A stretch of 64,000 nt of DNA from Verrucomicrobiota bacterium. GTDB taxonomy: Bacteria; Verrucomicrobiota; Verrucomicrobiia; Palsa-1439. This document shows, one piece after another, positions 45,851-54,060 of the stretch. Position 1 is the first letter of the stretch. Each line of letters begins with the position of its first letter. The notes below the pieces were generated by a model, which had not been told where the DNA came from, did no database searches, and was given only the letters and a program-made list of their open reading frames with translations. The stretch lies in NCBI GenBank assembly GCA_016871575.1, contig VHCW01000009.1, positions 1 through 64,000 on the forward strand, read 5' to 3'. The translations under genes were made by a program, and so were the position numbers.

Positions 45851-47131
45851 TCACCTGTCGAGCAGATGAATCTGCGCGCCGATTTGTTTCATGCAATCGG
45901 GAAACGTCGGGAAGGTGATGGTGGCAGACTCAGCGGTGCGGACAACGGTCTTGCCGGGGAGACTGCACCCGGCGATGGCCATGGCCATCGCGATGCGGTG
46001 GTCATGATGGCCGTCCACCGCGGCGCCGGTCAACGGGCCGCCTTCGATGACGAGGCCATCCGGCCGTTCGATCACTTTCGCGCCGAGTTTGGTCAACTCC
46101 GTGCGCATCGTGGCGATGCGATCCGTCTCCTTGATGCGGGCGTTGGCGACGTTGCCCAGCGTGGTTGTGCCCTCCGCAAAACAGGCCAGCACCGACATCA
46201 TCGGCAAGGCATCGGGCGTGGCGTTGAGGTCGAGATCGCAGCCTTTCAGGTTGCCGGGACGGACGCGGATGCCGCCGTCGGGCTGGACTTCGATCTGCGC
46301 GCCCATTTGTTTCAAGTAATCAATCACAGCCTTGTCGCCTTGTGTGTCGCCAAGATCAAGCCCGCGCACGGTCACATCGTTGTCGCCAATCGCGCCGGCG
46401 CAGAGGAAAAACGTCGCGGACGAAAAATCGGCGGGAATCCGGCGCGAGAATGCCTTGTAGTTTTGGCGGCCGGGGATGCGGAACTCGCTCAGGCCGGTGC
46501 GGTCGAGTTTGATGCCTTGGCGCGCCAGCCAGTCGAGCGTCATCTCAACGTACGGTTTTTCCTCCAGCAACGGCACTTTGATCACGGTGTCGCCATCGGC
46601 GAGCGGGCAATTGATGAGCAGGCTGGTCAGGTACTGGCTGGATTTGCATTCGATGCTGGTCGTGCCGCCCTTGAGCCGCCCGCGAATGACGATGGGCGGA
46701 CAACCGTTGCCGCGCGTGGACTCAGCCCACGCGCCGAGGTCGTTGAGCGACGCCAGCAACGCGCCGGACGGGCGACGCCGTATCTGATGGTCACCGGTCA
46801 ACACGGTGAACCCTTTGCGGACGAGCGCCGCGGCGCCCATGGCGATGTTGACCGTGGTGCCGGAGTTGCCGACGTCCACAACATCGTCAGGCGTGCGGAG
46901 TTCGCCGCCGGTGCCTTGGACCGTCCAGACATCCGCATCGCACTCAATCTTGGCGCCAAATGCCGTGAACACGCGGACGGAGGAACGCGCATCGCCGGAA
47001 TCAAGCGGCGCCTCGATGCGGCTCACGCCCGGCGCAAGGCTGGCGAGCGCGACGGCGCGAATGGTGTGCGACTTCGAGCCTGGAATGACGACGTCACCAC
47101 GCAACCGTGATTGTTGGCAGACGAAATTCAT
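45851..47131 (-). CDS. aroA: 3-phosphoshikimate 1-carboxyvinyltransferase (EPSP synthase)
   Basis: A 426-residue shikimate-pathway enzyme that joins PEP to shikimate-3-phosphate. 'PGSKSHTIRAVALASLA' holds the catalytic Lys/Ser/Arg near the start, 'VDVGNSGTTVNIAMGAAAL' and 'TGDHQIRRRP' follow the family pattern, and 'ARIKETDRIATM' with 'DHRIAMAMAIAG' closes the second domain. ATG 47131 has AAGGAGG upstream; the longer frame overlaps aroD. It overlaps the aroD stop by 4 nt, and the stop faces rpoN 30 bp away. Confidence 0.94.
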   Translation of the reverse strand: MNFVCQQSRLRGDVVIPGSKSHTIRAVALASLAPGVSRIEAPLDSGDARSSVRVFTAFGAKIECDADVWTVQGTGGELRTPDDVVDVGNSGTTVNIAMGAAALVRKGFTVLTGDHQIRRRPSGALLASLNDLGAWAESTRGNGCPPIVIRGRLKGGTTSIECKSSQYLTSLLINCPLADGDTVIKVPLLEEKPYVEMTLDWLARQGIKLDRTGLSEFRIPGRQNYKAFSRRIPADFSSATFFLCAGAIGDNDVTVRGLDLGDTQGDKAVIDYLKQMGAQIEVQPDGGIRVRPGNLKGCDLDLNATPDALPMMSVLACFAEGTTTLGNVANARIKETDRIATMRTELTKLGAKVIERPDGLVIEGGPLTGAAVDGHHDHRIAMAMAIAGCSLPGKTVVRTAESATITFPTFPDCMKQIGAQIHLLDR

Positions 47132-47811
47132 TGCAGTGCCTCCTTGAGTTGAGATGCGGCGACCTGTCCGGGCGCGATTGGCGCGTCGAGGTAGCCGTAG
47201 GTGAAACACGAGCCGAGACGCGGGAACTCGACACGCGTGCGCGGCCCGAGCGGCCCCATGCCGAGCAGGCAGACCGACGCGGAACATTGCTCGGCGAACA
47301 GCCCGCGGAGCGTGGCGACATCGTCCTCGGTGTTCGTGAGCGTCGCGATTTTGACGACGGTGCCGTAGTTGGCGCCAGTGCGGATGACTTGTTGAAGCTC
47401 GGCAAGCGGTGGCGTCCTCTCGAAGTCGTGGTACGAAATGATCAGCGCGCGCTGGTGACGGCAGGCGAGTTCCGAGACTTGTTTCATTAACGGACTGCGG
47501 TACTCGATGTCCACTGCGGTCGCGTGTTGCAGCGCCGCCTCAAACAACGGCAAGCGCGCCTCGTCGGGCTGCGCCCATTTGCCGCCCTCGTTGGTGAGGC
47601 GGATGGTGACGATGACGGGAAGCGCGATGTTGCGGATTTGATCCGTCCAGCCGGGCGTGTCGGCGCCGAGGAGATCGAGGCGCACTTCCACGATGTCGCA
47701 CGGAAATGCGGCGGGGTGCGCCAACGTCTCGCGACGCGAAATCGTGCCGACCACTTTGGGCGCAAGGCCGAGCGTCAGCGGGCCGAAACGTGTTTGGGGC
47801 CGGATGGGCAT
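47128..47811 (-). CDS. aroD: 3-dehydroquinate dehydratase, type I
   Basis: A 227-residue class I (Schiff-base) dehydroquinase of the shikimate pathway. 'CDIVEVRLDLLG' carries the Glu-Arg pair, 'ALIISYHDFERTPP' the catalytic His, 'YGTVVKIATLTNT' the Schiff-base Lys, and 'GPRTRVEFPRLGSCFTYG' the C-terminal binding loop. ATG 47811 is 18 nt after an alternative ATG at 47829; TACCAT (47823-47818) ends 6 bp before 47811, suggesting a leaderless start there. Coupled to aroA. Confidence 0.9.
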   Translation of the reverse strand: MPIRPQTRFGPLTLGLAPKVVGTISRRETLAHPAAFPCDIVEVRLDLLGADTPGWTDQIRNIALPVIVTIRLTNEGGKWAQPDEARLPLFEAALQHATAVDIEYRSPLMKQVSELACRHQRALIISYHDFERTPPLAELQQVIRTGANYGTVVKIATLTNTEDDVATLRGLFAEQCSASVCLLGMGPLGPRTRVEFPRLGSCFTYGYLDAPIAPGQVAASQLKEALQ

Positions 47812-47817
47812 GGCGGC

Positions 47818-47845
47818 ATGGTAGCGCATCGGGCTCAGCGGTGAA
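47818..47845 (-). promoter_or_regulatory. Possible promoter of aroD-aroA
   Basis: On the minus strand, TTCACC (47845-47840), 16 bp and TACCAT (47823-47818), ending 6 bp before the ATG. Matches are moderate; placement follows the short-leader pattern. Confidence 0.35.
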
Positions 47846-47856
47846 AGTTTTTTCCG

Positions 47857-47884
47857 TTGCGCTGCGCGGGAAAAGGTCTAGACT
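47857..47884 (+). promoter_or_regulatory. Promoter of the zinc-ribbon/EIIA gene
   Basis: TTGCGC (47857-47862), 16 bp and TAGACT (47879-47884), ending 8 bp before the ATG at 47893. Divergent from the aroD promoter. Confidence 0.4.
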
Positions 47885-47892
47885 GTCTTCCC

Positions 47893-48738
47893 ATGAAGAA
47901 CGTTCTGAATCAGTTGATCCAACTCCAGGAGTTGGATTTTGCATTGAGCGAAGGAAAAGCGTCCTCCACGAAGAAGCCGTTGGCGCAGTTGGAGGAATCC
48001 ATCGGGAAAATTCTCAAGAAACTGCCGGAAGAAGTTGCTGACCGGTATCAACGTTTGCGGAAACGTTATCCGATCGCGGTAGTGCCAGTCACCGCGGGCG
48101 GCTGCGCGCCATGCGGGATGGTGGTGCCGGTGGCGCTGGTGCAGGCGGTCAAGGCTTGCGACCAGTTGCAGACCTGCCCGCATTGCGGCCGGTTTCTCTA
48201 CCTGCCGGAGGCGGTGGCCAAACAACCCAAGAAAACAGTGTCACACTTCAACGGCGACCGCCCGGCGCCGGTGGGGATTGCGCGATTCTCCTCAGCGAAC
48301 CTGATGGTGCCGAAACTGGCTGCCACGACGCCGGAAGATGCCATTGGCGAATTGGCGCAAACATTGGCGCAACAAGGTTACATCGAAAATGCGGACGTGG
48401 TGACGGACCTCGCGTTGAAACGCGAAGCGATCATCGCCACGGCAGTGGAACACGGACTGGCATTCCCGCACGTGCGCGACGTGGAAGGCGGCGGACTCAC
48501 ACTGGCGTTGGGACTCAAGGAGAAAGGGATCAATTTTGACGCGCCCGACGGGAAGCTGACGAAAATCATTTTTCTCATCGTGATTCCCGCGCCGGCAACG
48601 GCCTTTTACCTGCGGTTGCTGGCCGGCCTGGTCAAGACGTTTGCGGAAACCGACGCGCGGAAGACGTTGTTGGAGAGCGAGACGCCGGCGCAAATGTGGA
48701 AGGCGCTCACGAAGTTGACGCGGACAACCATCCCTTGA
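47893..48738 (+). CDS. C4 zinc-ribbon / PTS EIIA (type 2, PtsN-like) fusion protein
   Basis: A 281-residue two-part protein. Residues 1-105 have a helical start ('LIQLQELDFALSEGK') and a C4 zinc ribbon, Cys71/Cys74 and Cys95/Cys98 ('GGCAPCGM', 'TCPHCGRF'). Residues about 130-280 are an EIIA-type-2 domain: 'KREAIIATAVEHGLAFPHVR' with the phosphorylatable His193, then 'LALGLKEKGINFDAPDGKL' and 'IIFLIVIPA'. No EIIB/EIIC sugar permease is nearby, so a regulatory PtsN role is more likely than sugar uptake; rpoN lies 2 kb away, a common partner region for ptsN. The zinc ribbon may bind nucleic acid or protein. Confidence 0.8.
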   Translation: MKNVLNQLIQLQELDFALSEGKASSTKKPLAQLEESIGKILKKLPEEVADRYQRLRKRYPIAVVPVTAGGCAPCGMVVPVALVQAVKACDQLQTCPHCGRFLYLPEAVAKQPKKTVSHFNGDRPAPVGIARFSSANLMVPKLAATTPEDAIGELAQTLAQQGYIENADVVTDLALKREAIIATAVEHGLAFPHVRDVEGGGLTLALGLKEKGINFDAPDGKLTKIIFLIVIPAPATAFYLRLLAGLVKTFAETDARKTLLESETPAQMWKALTKLTRTTIP

Positions 48739-48786
48739 TGGCTCTGCCGGGCGTGCGGGAGCAAAACGGGCGACTGGAGAACAGGC

Positions 48787-50415
48787 ATGGACGACGCAAG
48801 ACGTGCTGCGGAACAATTTGTCAATTGCGAGCGGCAGTTCCATCTCGGCGCGCTGCCGACGGAACAGTCGCATCCCAAGACGCGCGGTCTGGCTGAGACC
48901 ATCGCCAGGGATACGCGCGCCGGAATCCGAATGCTTCAAACCGTGGACGAGGACGTCACCACGGCGGCGCGGCGCGTGTTTGCGTCAGACGAGTTCCGAC
49001 GGCTGGCTGAATCTCTCAAAACTGCGCTGAATCGCGGCGGTCGCATCTGTTTCAGCGGGTGCGGAGCCACGGGACGACTGAGCATCTTGCTGGAGTCGGC
49101 TGCCCGGACCGCCGGCGCCGGTGATGCGGTGTGCAGCATCATGACCGGCGGCGATTACGCGCTGGTGCGCTCGGTGGAGTTCTTCGAGGACTACATGACC
49201 TTTGGCCGGCAGCAGGCTTTCGAGGCGAAGCTTGGGCGCGGCGACGTGCTGGTGGCCATCACCGAAGGCGGCGAAACGTCGTCGGTCATCGGCACGGCAT
49301 GGCAGGCATTGGAGGCGGGCGCAGAAGTGTTCTTTGCTTCCAACAATCCATCGGACGTGCTGGCCGCGCACGTCGAGCGGTCGCGTCGCGTGATTGAAGA
49401 ACCGCGCATCGTCAAGCTCGACCTGTCGAGCGGCCCGATGGCCATCGCCGGCTCGACGCGGATGCAGGCGACAACCTCGGAATTGTTGGTCATTGGCGCA
49501 GCACTGGAGATGGCGTTGGGAGGCGCAGAGGATTATGCAGAGCGGTTTTCGTCGCTGCTGCGCGATCTTGGCCGAGCACCGGCGGTGGACGCAATGGCGC
49601 GATGGGTAGAGAGGGAGGAATCCGTTTATCGCAGCAAGAACGCGATGACGTATTTCGGCAATGAACTCTTGCTAGACATCTTCACCGACACGACCGAGCG
49701 CGCGCCCACGTTCTCGTTGCCGCCGTTCCGCAAGTGTGACGACACGCGCTCACCGCGCCCGATGGCCTTTGTGAAGAACCCGCTTTGTTCCACGCCGGAA
49801 ACATGGCGGCGGATGCTCGGTCGCGAGCCACGCTGCCTGACATGGGACACCACGCAGTATCAGAAGATGGGCGCGGCGGAACACATCTGGCGCAACCCGC
49901 CGGTATTGAATCGCGCGGAACTGTTCAAGTTTCTTGTCGGCAACGAAGACGATCCCTCGCGTTATTCCAGCGCAGGCGACTGCGCCGCGAAAGTTGTCAC
50001 CAGTCGCGAGGGAGCAGCGTTGGACGAAGCGTTCGCTGCCGCATCGGCGCGGTTTCCATCGCGCGCCGTGCTGTCCGTGGGGCCGTCTTGCGAAGTGAGC
50101 TGCGAATTGCCGGCGTCGCCGATTCGTCTCTGGGAGCATCTCGCCATCAAACTCGTGTTGAATACGATTTCGACAGCGACGGCAGCCCGAATGGGGCGCG
50201 TAGTCAGCAACTGGATGGCTTACGTCGAGACGAGCAACAAGAAACTGATTGACCGCGGTACGCGCTTGGTGGCCGAGTTGGCGGGGTTGGATTATGCCGA
50301 GGCGTGTTATGAATTGCACAAGAGTCGCGCACAACTCGCTCAAACACCCGTGGTCGCCGGCGAACGTCTTTCGCCGGTGGCGGTGACGTTGGAGCGGCTC
50401 CGCAAGTCCGGATAA
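48787..50415 (+). CDS. SIS-domain protein of the MurQ/glucokinase-regulator (GKRP-like) family
   Basis: A 542-residue protein. 'HPKTRGLAETIARDTRAGI' resembles the MurQ/GKRP N-terminus, and 'GGRICFSGCGATGRLSILLE' is the sugar-phosphate SIS loop. 'LVAITEGGETSSVIGTAWQA' and 'MAIAGSTRMQATTSE' match MurQ/GKRP catalytic or binding segments. It is far longer than MurQ (about 300) and has a second half ending in 'LWEHLAIKLVLNTISTATAA', 'GRVVSNWMAYVETSNKKL', as in GKRP-like proteins. It may act on MurNAc-6-P or bind fructose phosphates as a regulator. It starts 48 nt after the EIIA fusion gene and may share its transcript. Confidence 0.75.
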   Translation: MDDARRAAEQFVNCERQFHLGALPTEQSHPKTRGLAETIARDTRAGIRMLQTVDEDVTTAARRVFASDEFRRLAESLKTALNRGGRICFSGCGATGRLSILLESAARTAGAGDAVCSIMTGGDYALVRSVEFFEDYMTFGRQQAFEAKLGRGDVLVAITEGGETSSVIGTAWQALEAGAEVFFASNNPSDVLAAHVERSRRVIEEPRIVKLDLSSGPMAIAGSTRMQATTSELLVIGAALEMALGGAEDYAERFSSLLRDLGRAPAVDAMARWVEREESVYRSKNAMTYFGNELLLDIFTDTTERAPTFSLPPFRKCDDTRSPRPMAFVKNPLCSTPETWRRMLGREPRCLTWDTTQYQKMGAAEHIWRNPPVLNRAELFKFLVGNEDDPSRYSSAGDCAAKVVTSREGAALDEAFAAASARFPSRAVLSVGPSCEVSCELPASPIRLWEHLAIKLVLNTISTATAARMGRVVSNWMAYVETSNKKLIDRGTRLVAELAGLDYAEACYELHKSRAQLAQTPVVAGERLSPVAVTLERLRKSG

Positions 50416-50421
50416 AACTGA

Positions 50422-50450
50422 TTGAGCCGCCGGCGCAGATTGATTAACAT
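50422..50450 (+). promoter_or_regulatory. Promoter of the glycan utilisation cluster
   Basis: TTGAGC (50422-50427), 17 bp and TAACAT (50445-50450), followed by a leader with AAAGGAGA just before ATG 50471. Unlike the short-leader promoters, this unit has a Shine-Dalgarno. Confidence 0.5.
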
Positions 50451-50470
50451 CCACAACAAAAGGAGAGACC

Positions 50471-51820
50471 ATGAGCGCAACCATTTCACGTCGGACATTT
50501 CTTCAGCGGTCAGCGGGAGCAGCGGTGGGATTCGGCGCATTGACGGCATTGCACGCCCAGAAAGTCCGCAGCGCAAACGAGCGGGTGAACGTCGCGATGA
50601 TCGGTTGCGGTGGGCGCGGCCGGTTTGTGATCCGCATGATGATCGAGGAGGCGGAAGCCAACTGCGTCGGTCTCTGCGATCTGAGCGAGCAAAAGATTGG
50701 CCAGACAGCCGAGTTCATCAAGGAAACCCAGAAGACGAAGCCGCAGTTCGAAAAGGATTACCGGAAGATTCTGGATTCGAAGGACGTTGACGCCGTGATT
50801 GTCGCCACGCCGGACAACTGGCACGCGCCGTTGACGATCATGGCCTGTCAGGCCGGCAAGGATGTGTATGTCGAGAAACCGCACTCGCACTGCATCTGGG
50901 AGAGCGGCAAGATGGTCGAGGCCGCGGCGAAATACAAAAAGATCGTGCAGGTCGGCACGCAGAACCGCTCGACCGAATACAATCACATTGCCCGCGATTA
51001 CATCCGCAGCGGCAAGCTCGGCAAGATCGGTCTGGTGAAAGTCTTCAACCTGAAAACCGGTTCGCCGTTCAAGCTCGGCGACGCCGGGACGCAGCCGGAG
51101 GGATTCGATTGGGATCGTTGGCTGGGCCGCGCGCCGTGGCGGCCATTTCATCAACGACTCATTCGCGGCGGCTGGCATTACTACTGGGACTTCTGCGGCG
51201 GCGACATGACGGATGACGGGATTCACCAGATTGATTTGGGGTTGATGTTGATGGACGACCCCGGCTTGCCGAAGAGCGTGCGCGCGCTCGGCGGCCGCTA
51301 TGTTCACAAGGGCGACGACGCCGAGGTGCCGGATGTGCTCAACGTCGCGTGGGACTTCGGCACGTTTGCAATGACGTTCGACATGAGCCAGTACCCGAAG
51401 TACATGGAAAAGAGCACCGACGCGATTCGCAAGAAGACGCTGGTGCCGGACTGGATGCAGAACGCCACCCGCATTGAGGTGTATGGCCAGGACCTTTTCA
51501 TGATCCTCGGCCGGCACGGCGGTGGATTTATTGTGGAGAAAGCGAGCAGCCAAGTGGTGGAGAAGGTGTTTGGCCAGGCGGGCGACTACGCGCACTACCG
51601 GAACTTCATCAGTTGCGTGAAGAGCCGGAAGAAACCGAATGCCGACATTTCCATCGCCCACGCCAGCAATGTCACGGCGCACATGGGCAACATCGCCCAC
51701 AAGATCGGCAACGTGGCGCTGAACTACAACGAGAAGAAAAACACGTTCGACAATCCCGAAGCCACCAAGCGGATCAAAGACACCTATCGCAAGGGCTACG
51801 AGATTCCCGACAAGGTGTAG
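50471..51820 (+). CDS. Tat-exported Gfo/Idh/MocA family oxidoreductase
   Basis: A 449-residue protein with a twin-arginine signal ('SRRTFLQRSAGAAVGFGAL'). The Rossmann motif is 'VAMIGCGGRGRF', the catalytic motif 'VYVEKPHSHCI', and 'GGDMTDDGIHQIDLGLMLM' carries the second-domain His. Such exported members are common in PVC and Bacteroidetes, export a bound NAD(P) cofactor, and some act as glycoside-cleaving enzymes in polysaccharide loci. First gene of a run reaching 61297, with 11 nt to the next. Confidence 0.9.
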   Translation: MSATISRRTFLQRSAGAAVGFGALTALHAQKVRSANERVNVAMIGCGGRGRFVIRMMIEEAEANCVGLCDLSEQKIGQTAEFIKETQKTKPQFEKDYRKILDSKDVDAVIVATPDNWHAPLTIMACQAGKDVYVEKPHSHCIWESGKMVEAAAKYKKIVQVGTQNRSTEYNHIARDYIRSGKLGKIGLVKVFNLKTGSPFKLGDAGTQPEGFDWDRWLGRAPWRPFHQRLIRGGWHYYWDFCGGDMTDDGIHQIDLGLMLMDDPGLPKSVRALGGRYVHKGDDAEVPDVLNVAWDFGTFAMTFDMSQYPKYMEKSTDAIRKKTLVPDWMQNATRIEVYGQDLFMILGRHGGGFIVEKASSQVVEKVFGQAGDYAHYRNFISCVKSRKKPNADISIAHASNVTAHMGNIAHKIGNVALNYNEKKNTFDNPEATKRIKDTYRKGYEIPDKV

Positions 51821-51831
51821 TCCCGCAGGGC

Positions 51832-54060
51832 ATGAAGCGAACACCGGCATCGTTGGTCTTAGGGGTCTTGCTGTTGTTGTTCGTTTCGTCGGCGTTTGGC
51901 GCCGATTCTCCGCTGATTCGCGTTGCGGATGACAAACTGCAAATCGGCCTCGACCCGTCCACTGGCGTCTTGCGCGAATTGGTTGGACTCGCAGACGGTT
52001 ACAACCAGCTTGCGGATGGTGCCGCGATGTTTGGGCTGTGGCAAATCTCAGCCGGCACAAACCAAGTGTTGAGCGCCGAGCGCGCTGGAGCGCCGAAGAT
52101 TGAGCGATTCGCCGGCGGCGTGCGGTTGGTTTGGGACAGGGTTGGAGAGCAACTGCGCGTGGAAGTTTCGGTGCGCCCCAGCCGATGGGAATTATCGGTC
52201 ACCAAGCCGAAACACCTTCCGCTCACACAGATCCGGTTTCCGCGAGTCTGCGGTCTGCGCGAACGTCCCAATGAAATTCTTGCTGTGCCCAGAGAATTGG
52301 GCGTCTTCACTCGAAACCCGCGCGATTTGTTGCAGGGAACGACCAAGAAGGGAATGCGAATCGCATGGGCGTATCCGCGCCCGTTGTCGGTGCAGTGTCT
52401 GGCTTTTTATCAGCAAGACGGCCCCGGTTTCTATGCGGCCTGTGAGGACATCGAGGGCTACCGCAAGGAATTCGCTGCTTGGGGCGACGGAAAAGGGCAG
52501 GTTCATTTTGAAGTCGTGCACGAGCCGGAGCAAGAGGCCGATGGGTTGACGGAATTTCGCCTCCCGTTCGCAGCGGTGCTCGGATCGTTTCACGGCGACT
52601 GGACAACGGCGGCACAGATGTATCGTGAATCGCCGACGGCCAAACACGTCGCTGCACGCGGGCGCCTTCATCGAGGGCTGACGCCGTCTTGGGTCTCGGA
52701 AACCGGGCTGTGGTTGTGGAATCGCGGACGTTCGCAACAGGTTTTGGAACCGGCAAAAATGATTCGGAAACACCTGCAAGCGCCGGTGAGCATCCTCTGG
52801 CACTGGTGGCATAGTTGCCCCTACGACGCCGGATTTCCGGAATATTTGCCGCCGCGCGAAGGGGTCGATTCGTTCAAGACGGCGCTGGCAGCGGCGGAGC
52901 GGCAGGACGTGCGCGCCATTCTCTACATGAACCAGCGTTTGTGGGGAACACAGACGCAAAGTTGGACGAATGAGTCCGCCGAGGTTCACGCCGTCAAGGG
53001 AAAAGACGGCAAGATTCGGACGGAAATCTATAACGTCTTCATGAAAGCGCCGTGCGCGCCGATGTGCATCGGCACCCGGTTTTGGCGCGACAAATACGCC
53101 GGCATCGCCGGCGAAGTCCTCTGCGGCTTGAAACCCGCCGGCATTTACATGGATCAAGTCGGTGTGATGGCGAGTTGTTACGATCCGAGCCACGGCCACA
53201 TCTTGGGGCCGGGCCGGTATTGGACGGACGGCTTGGCGATGCTGGCAACGGAGATTCGCGACCGCAGCTCAAGGCGAGGTCCCGTTGGCCTCGGCGGCGA
53301 ATTCTGCGGCGAGCCGTGGATGGGAAACATTGACATGACCTTGGCACTGAGCGTGAGCCACGACCGGATTGGCGGGTCGCTGGTGTGGGAGCCGATTCCG
53401 TTTTTTCAAGCGGTCTATCATGGACACACCGTTGTCTTCGGCAGCATGGCCGGATTGGTGTATCCGCCCTACGACGAGAAATGGCCGCAGGAACTCGCGC
53501 CGACAAACTGCTTGGCGCTCTTGGATCGAAAGTTTTCCAAGCAGTTCTATCTTGATCATGCGCGCACGTTTGTCTGGGGGATGCAACCGATGCAGGCCAA
53601 CTTCCTGCCGTCGCTGCTGAAGGAACGCGCGGAGGAGATGGATTTTGTCAACCGCATGGTTCGCACGCGCATGAAATCGCTCAAATATCTTCTCCACGGC
53701 ACATGGCTTCGACCGCCGCCGCTCAACGTGCCGCAGGAGGAGATTGATGTCTGCAAGGTTGGAAGCTACACGTTGCTGAAAGAGTCCAGGCGAACTTATC
53801 CCGTGGCATTGGCCGGCGCGTGGCGCGCGCCCGACGGCGACATGGGGATCGCGCTGGCCAGCATCAGCGACGAGAAGCTGAATCTGCGCCTGCCGATTGA
53901 CGCAAACGCATACGGCTTGAAAACCGGCTGCGCAATCTTTCACGCCGACGCGACCGGCCGCAAACGCATTGGTCGCTTTGACCTTCGCAATCCTGTTGTC
54001 CGGCTGGAGTTGCCTTCGCGCGCCGTCTGTGTGATAGAGTTCTCCTTCAACCCGCCATGA
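51832..54060 (+). CDS. Exported DUF6259-like protein (probable glycoside hydrolase fold)
   Basis: A 742-residue protein with a signal peptide ('LVLGVLLLLFVSSAFGA'). 'IGLDPSTGVLRELVGLADGY' looks like the N-terminal beta-domain seen in glycosidases, 'ILWHWWHSCPYDAGFP', 'ILYMNQRLWG' and 'KPAGIYMDQVGVMASCYDPS' resemble TIM-barrel strands with an acidic Asp, and the C-terminus is a beta-sandwich. I place it in DUF6259 from memory; enzyme activity is unproven. ATG 51832 starts the signal peptide 11 nt after the oxidoreductase. The stop overlaps the MFS ATG. Confidence 0.7.
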   Translation: MKRTPASLVLGVLLLLFVSSAFGADSPLIRVADDKLQIGLDPSTGVLRELVGLADGYNQLADGAAMFGLWQISAGTNQVLSAERAGAPKIERFAGGVRLVWDRVGEQLRVEVSVRPSRWELSVTKPKHLPLTQIRFPRVCGLRERPNEILAVPRELGVFTRNPRDLLQGTTKKGMRIAWAYPRPLSVQCLAFYQQDGPGFYAACEDIEGYRKEFAAWGDGKGQVHFEVVHEPEQEADGLTEFRLPFAAVLGSFHGDWTTAAQMYRESPTAKHVAARGRLHRGLTPSWVSETGLWLWNRGRSQQVLEPAKMIRKHLQAPVSILWHWWHSCPYDAGFPEYLPPREGVDSFKTALAAAERQDVRAILYMNQRLWGTQTQSWTNESAEVHAVKGKDGKIRTEIYNVFMKAPCAPMCIGTRFWRDKYAGIAGEVLCGLKPAGIYMDQVGVMASCYDPSHGHILGPGRYWTDGLAMLATEIRDRSSRRGPVGLGGEFCGEPWMGNIDMTLALSVSHDRIGGSLVWEPIPFFQAVYHGHTVVFGSMAGLVYPPYDEKWPQELAPTNCLALLDRKFSKQFYLDHARTFVWGMQPMQANFLPSLLKERAEEMDFVNRMVRTRMKSLKYLLHGTWLRPPPLNVPQEEIDVCKVGSYTLLKESRRTYPVALAGAWRAPDGDMGIALASISDEKLNLRLPIDANAYGLKTGCAIFHADATGRKRIGRFDLRNPVVRLELPSRAVCVIEFSFNPP

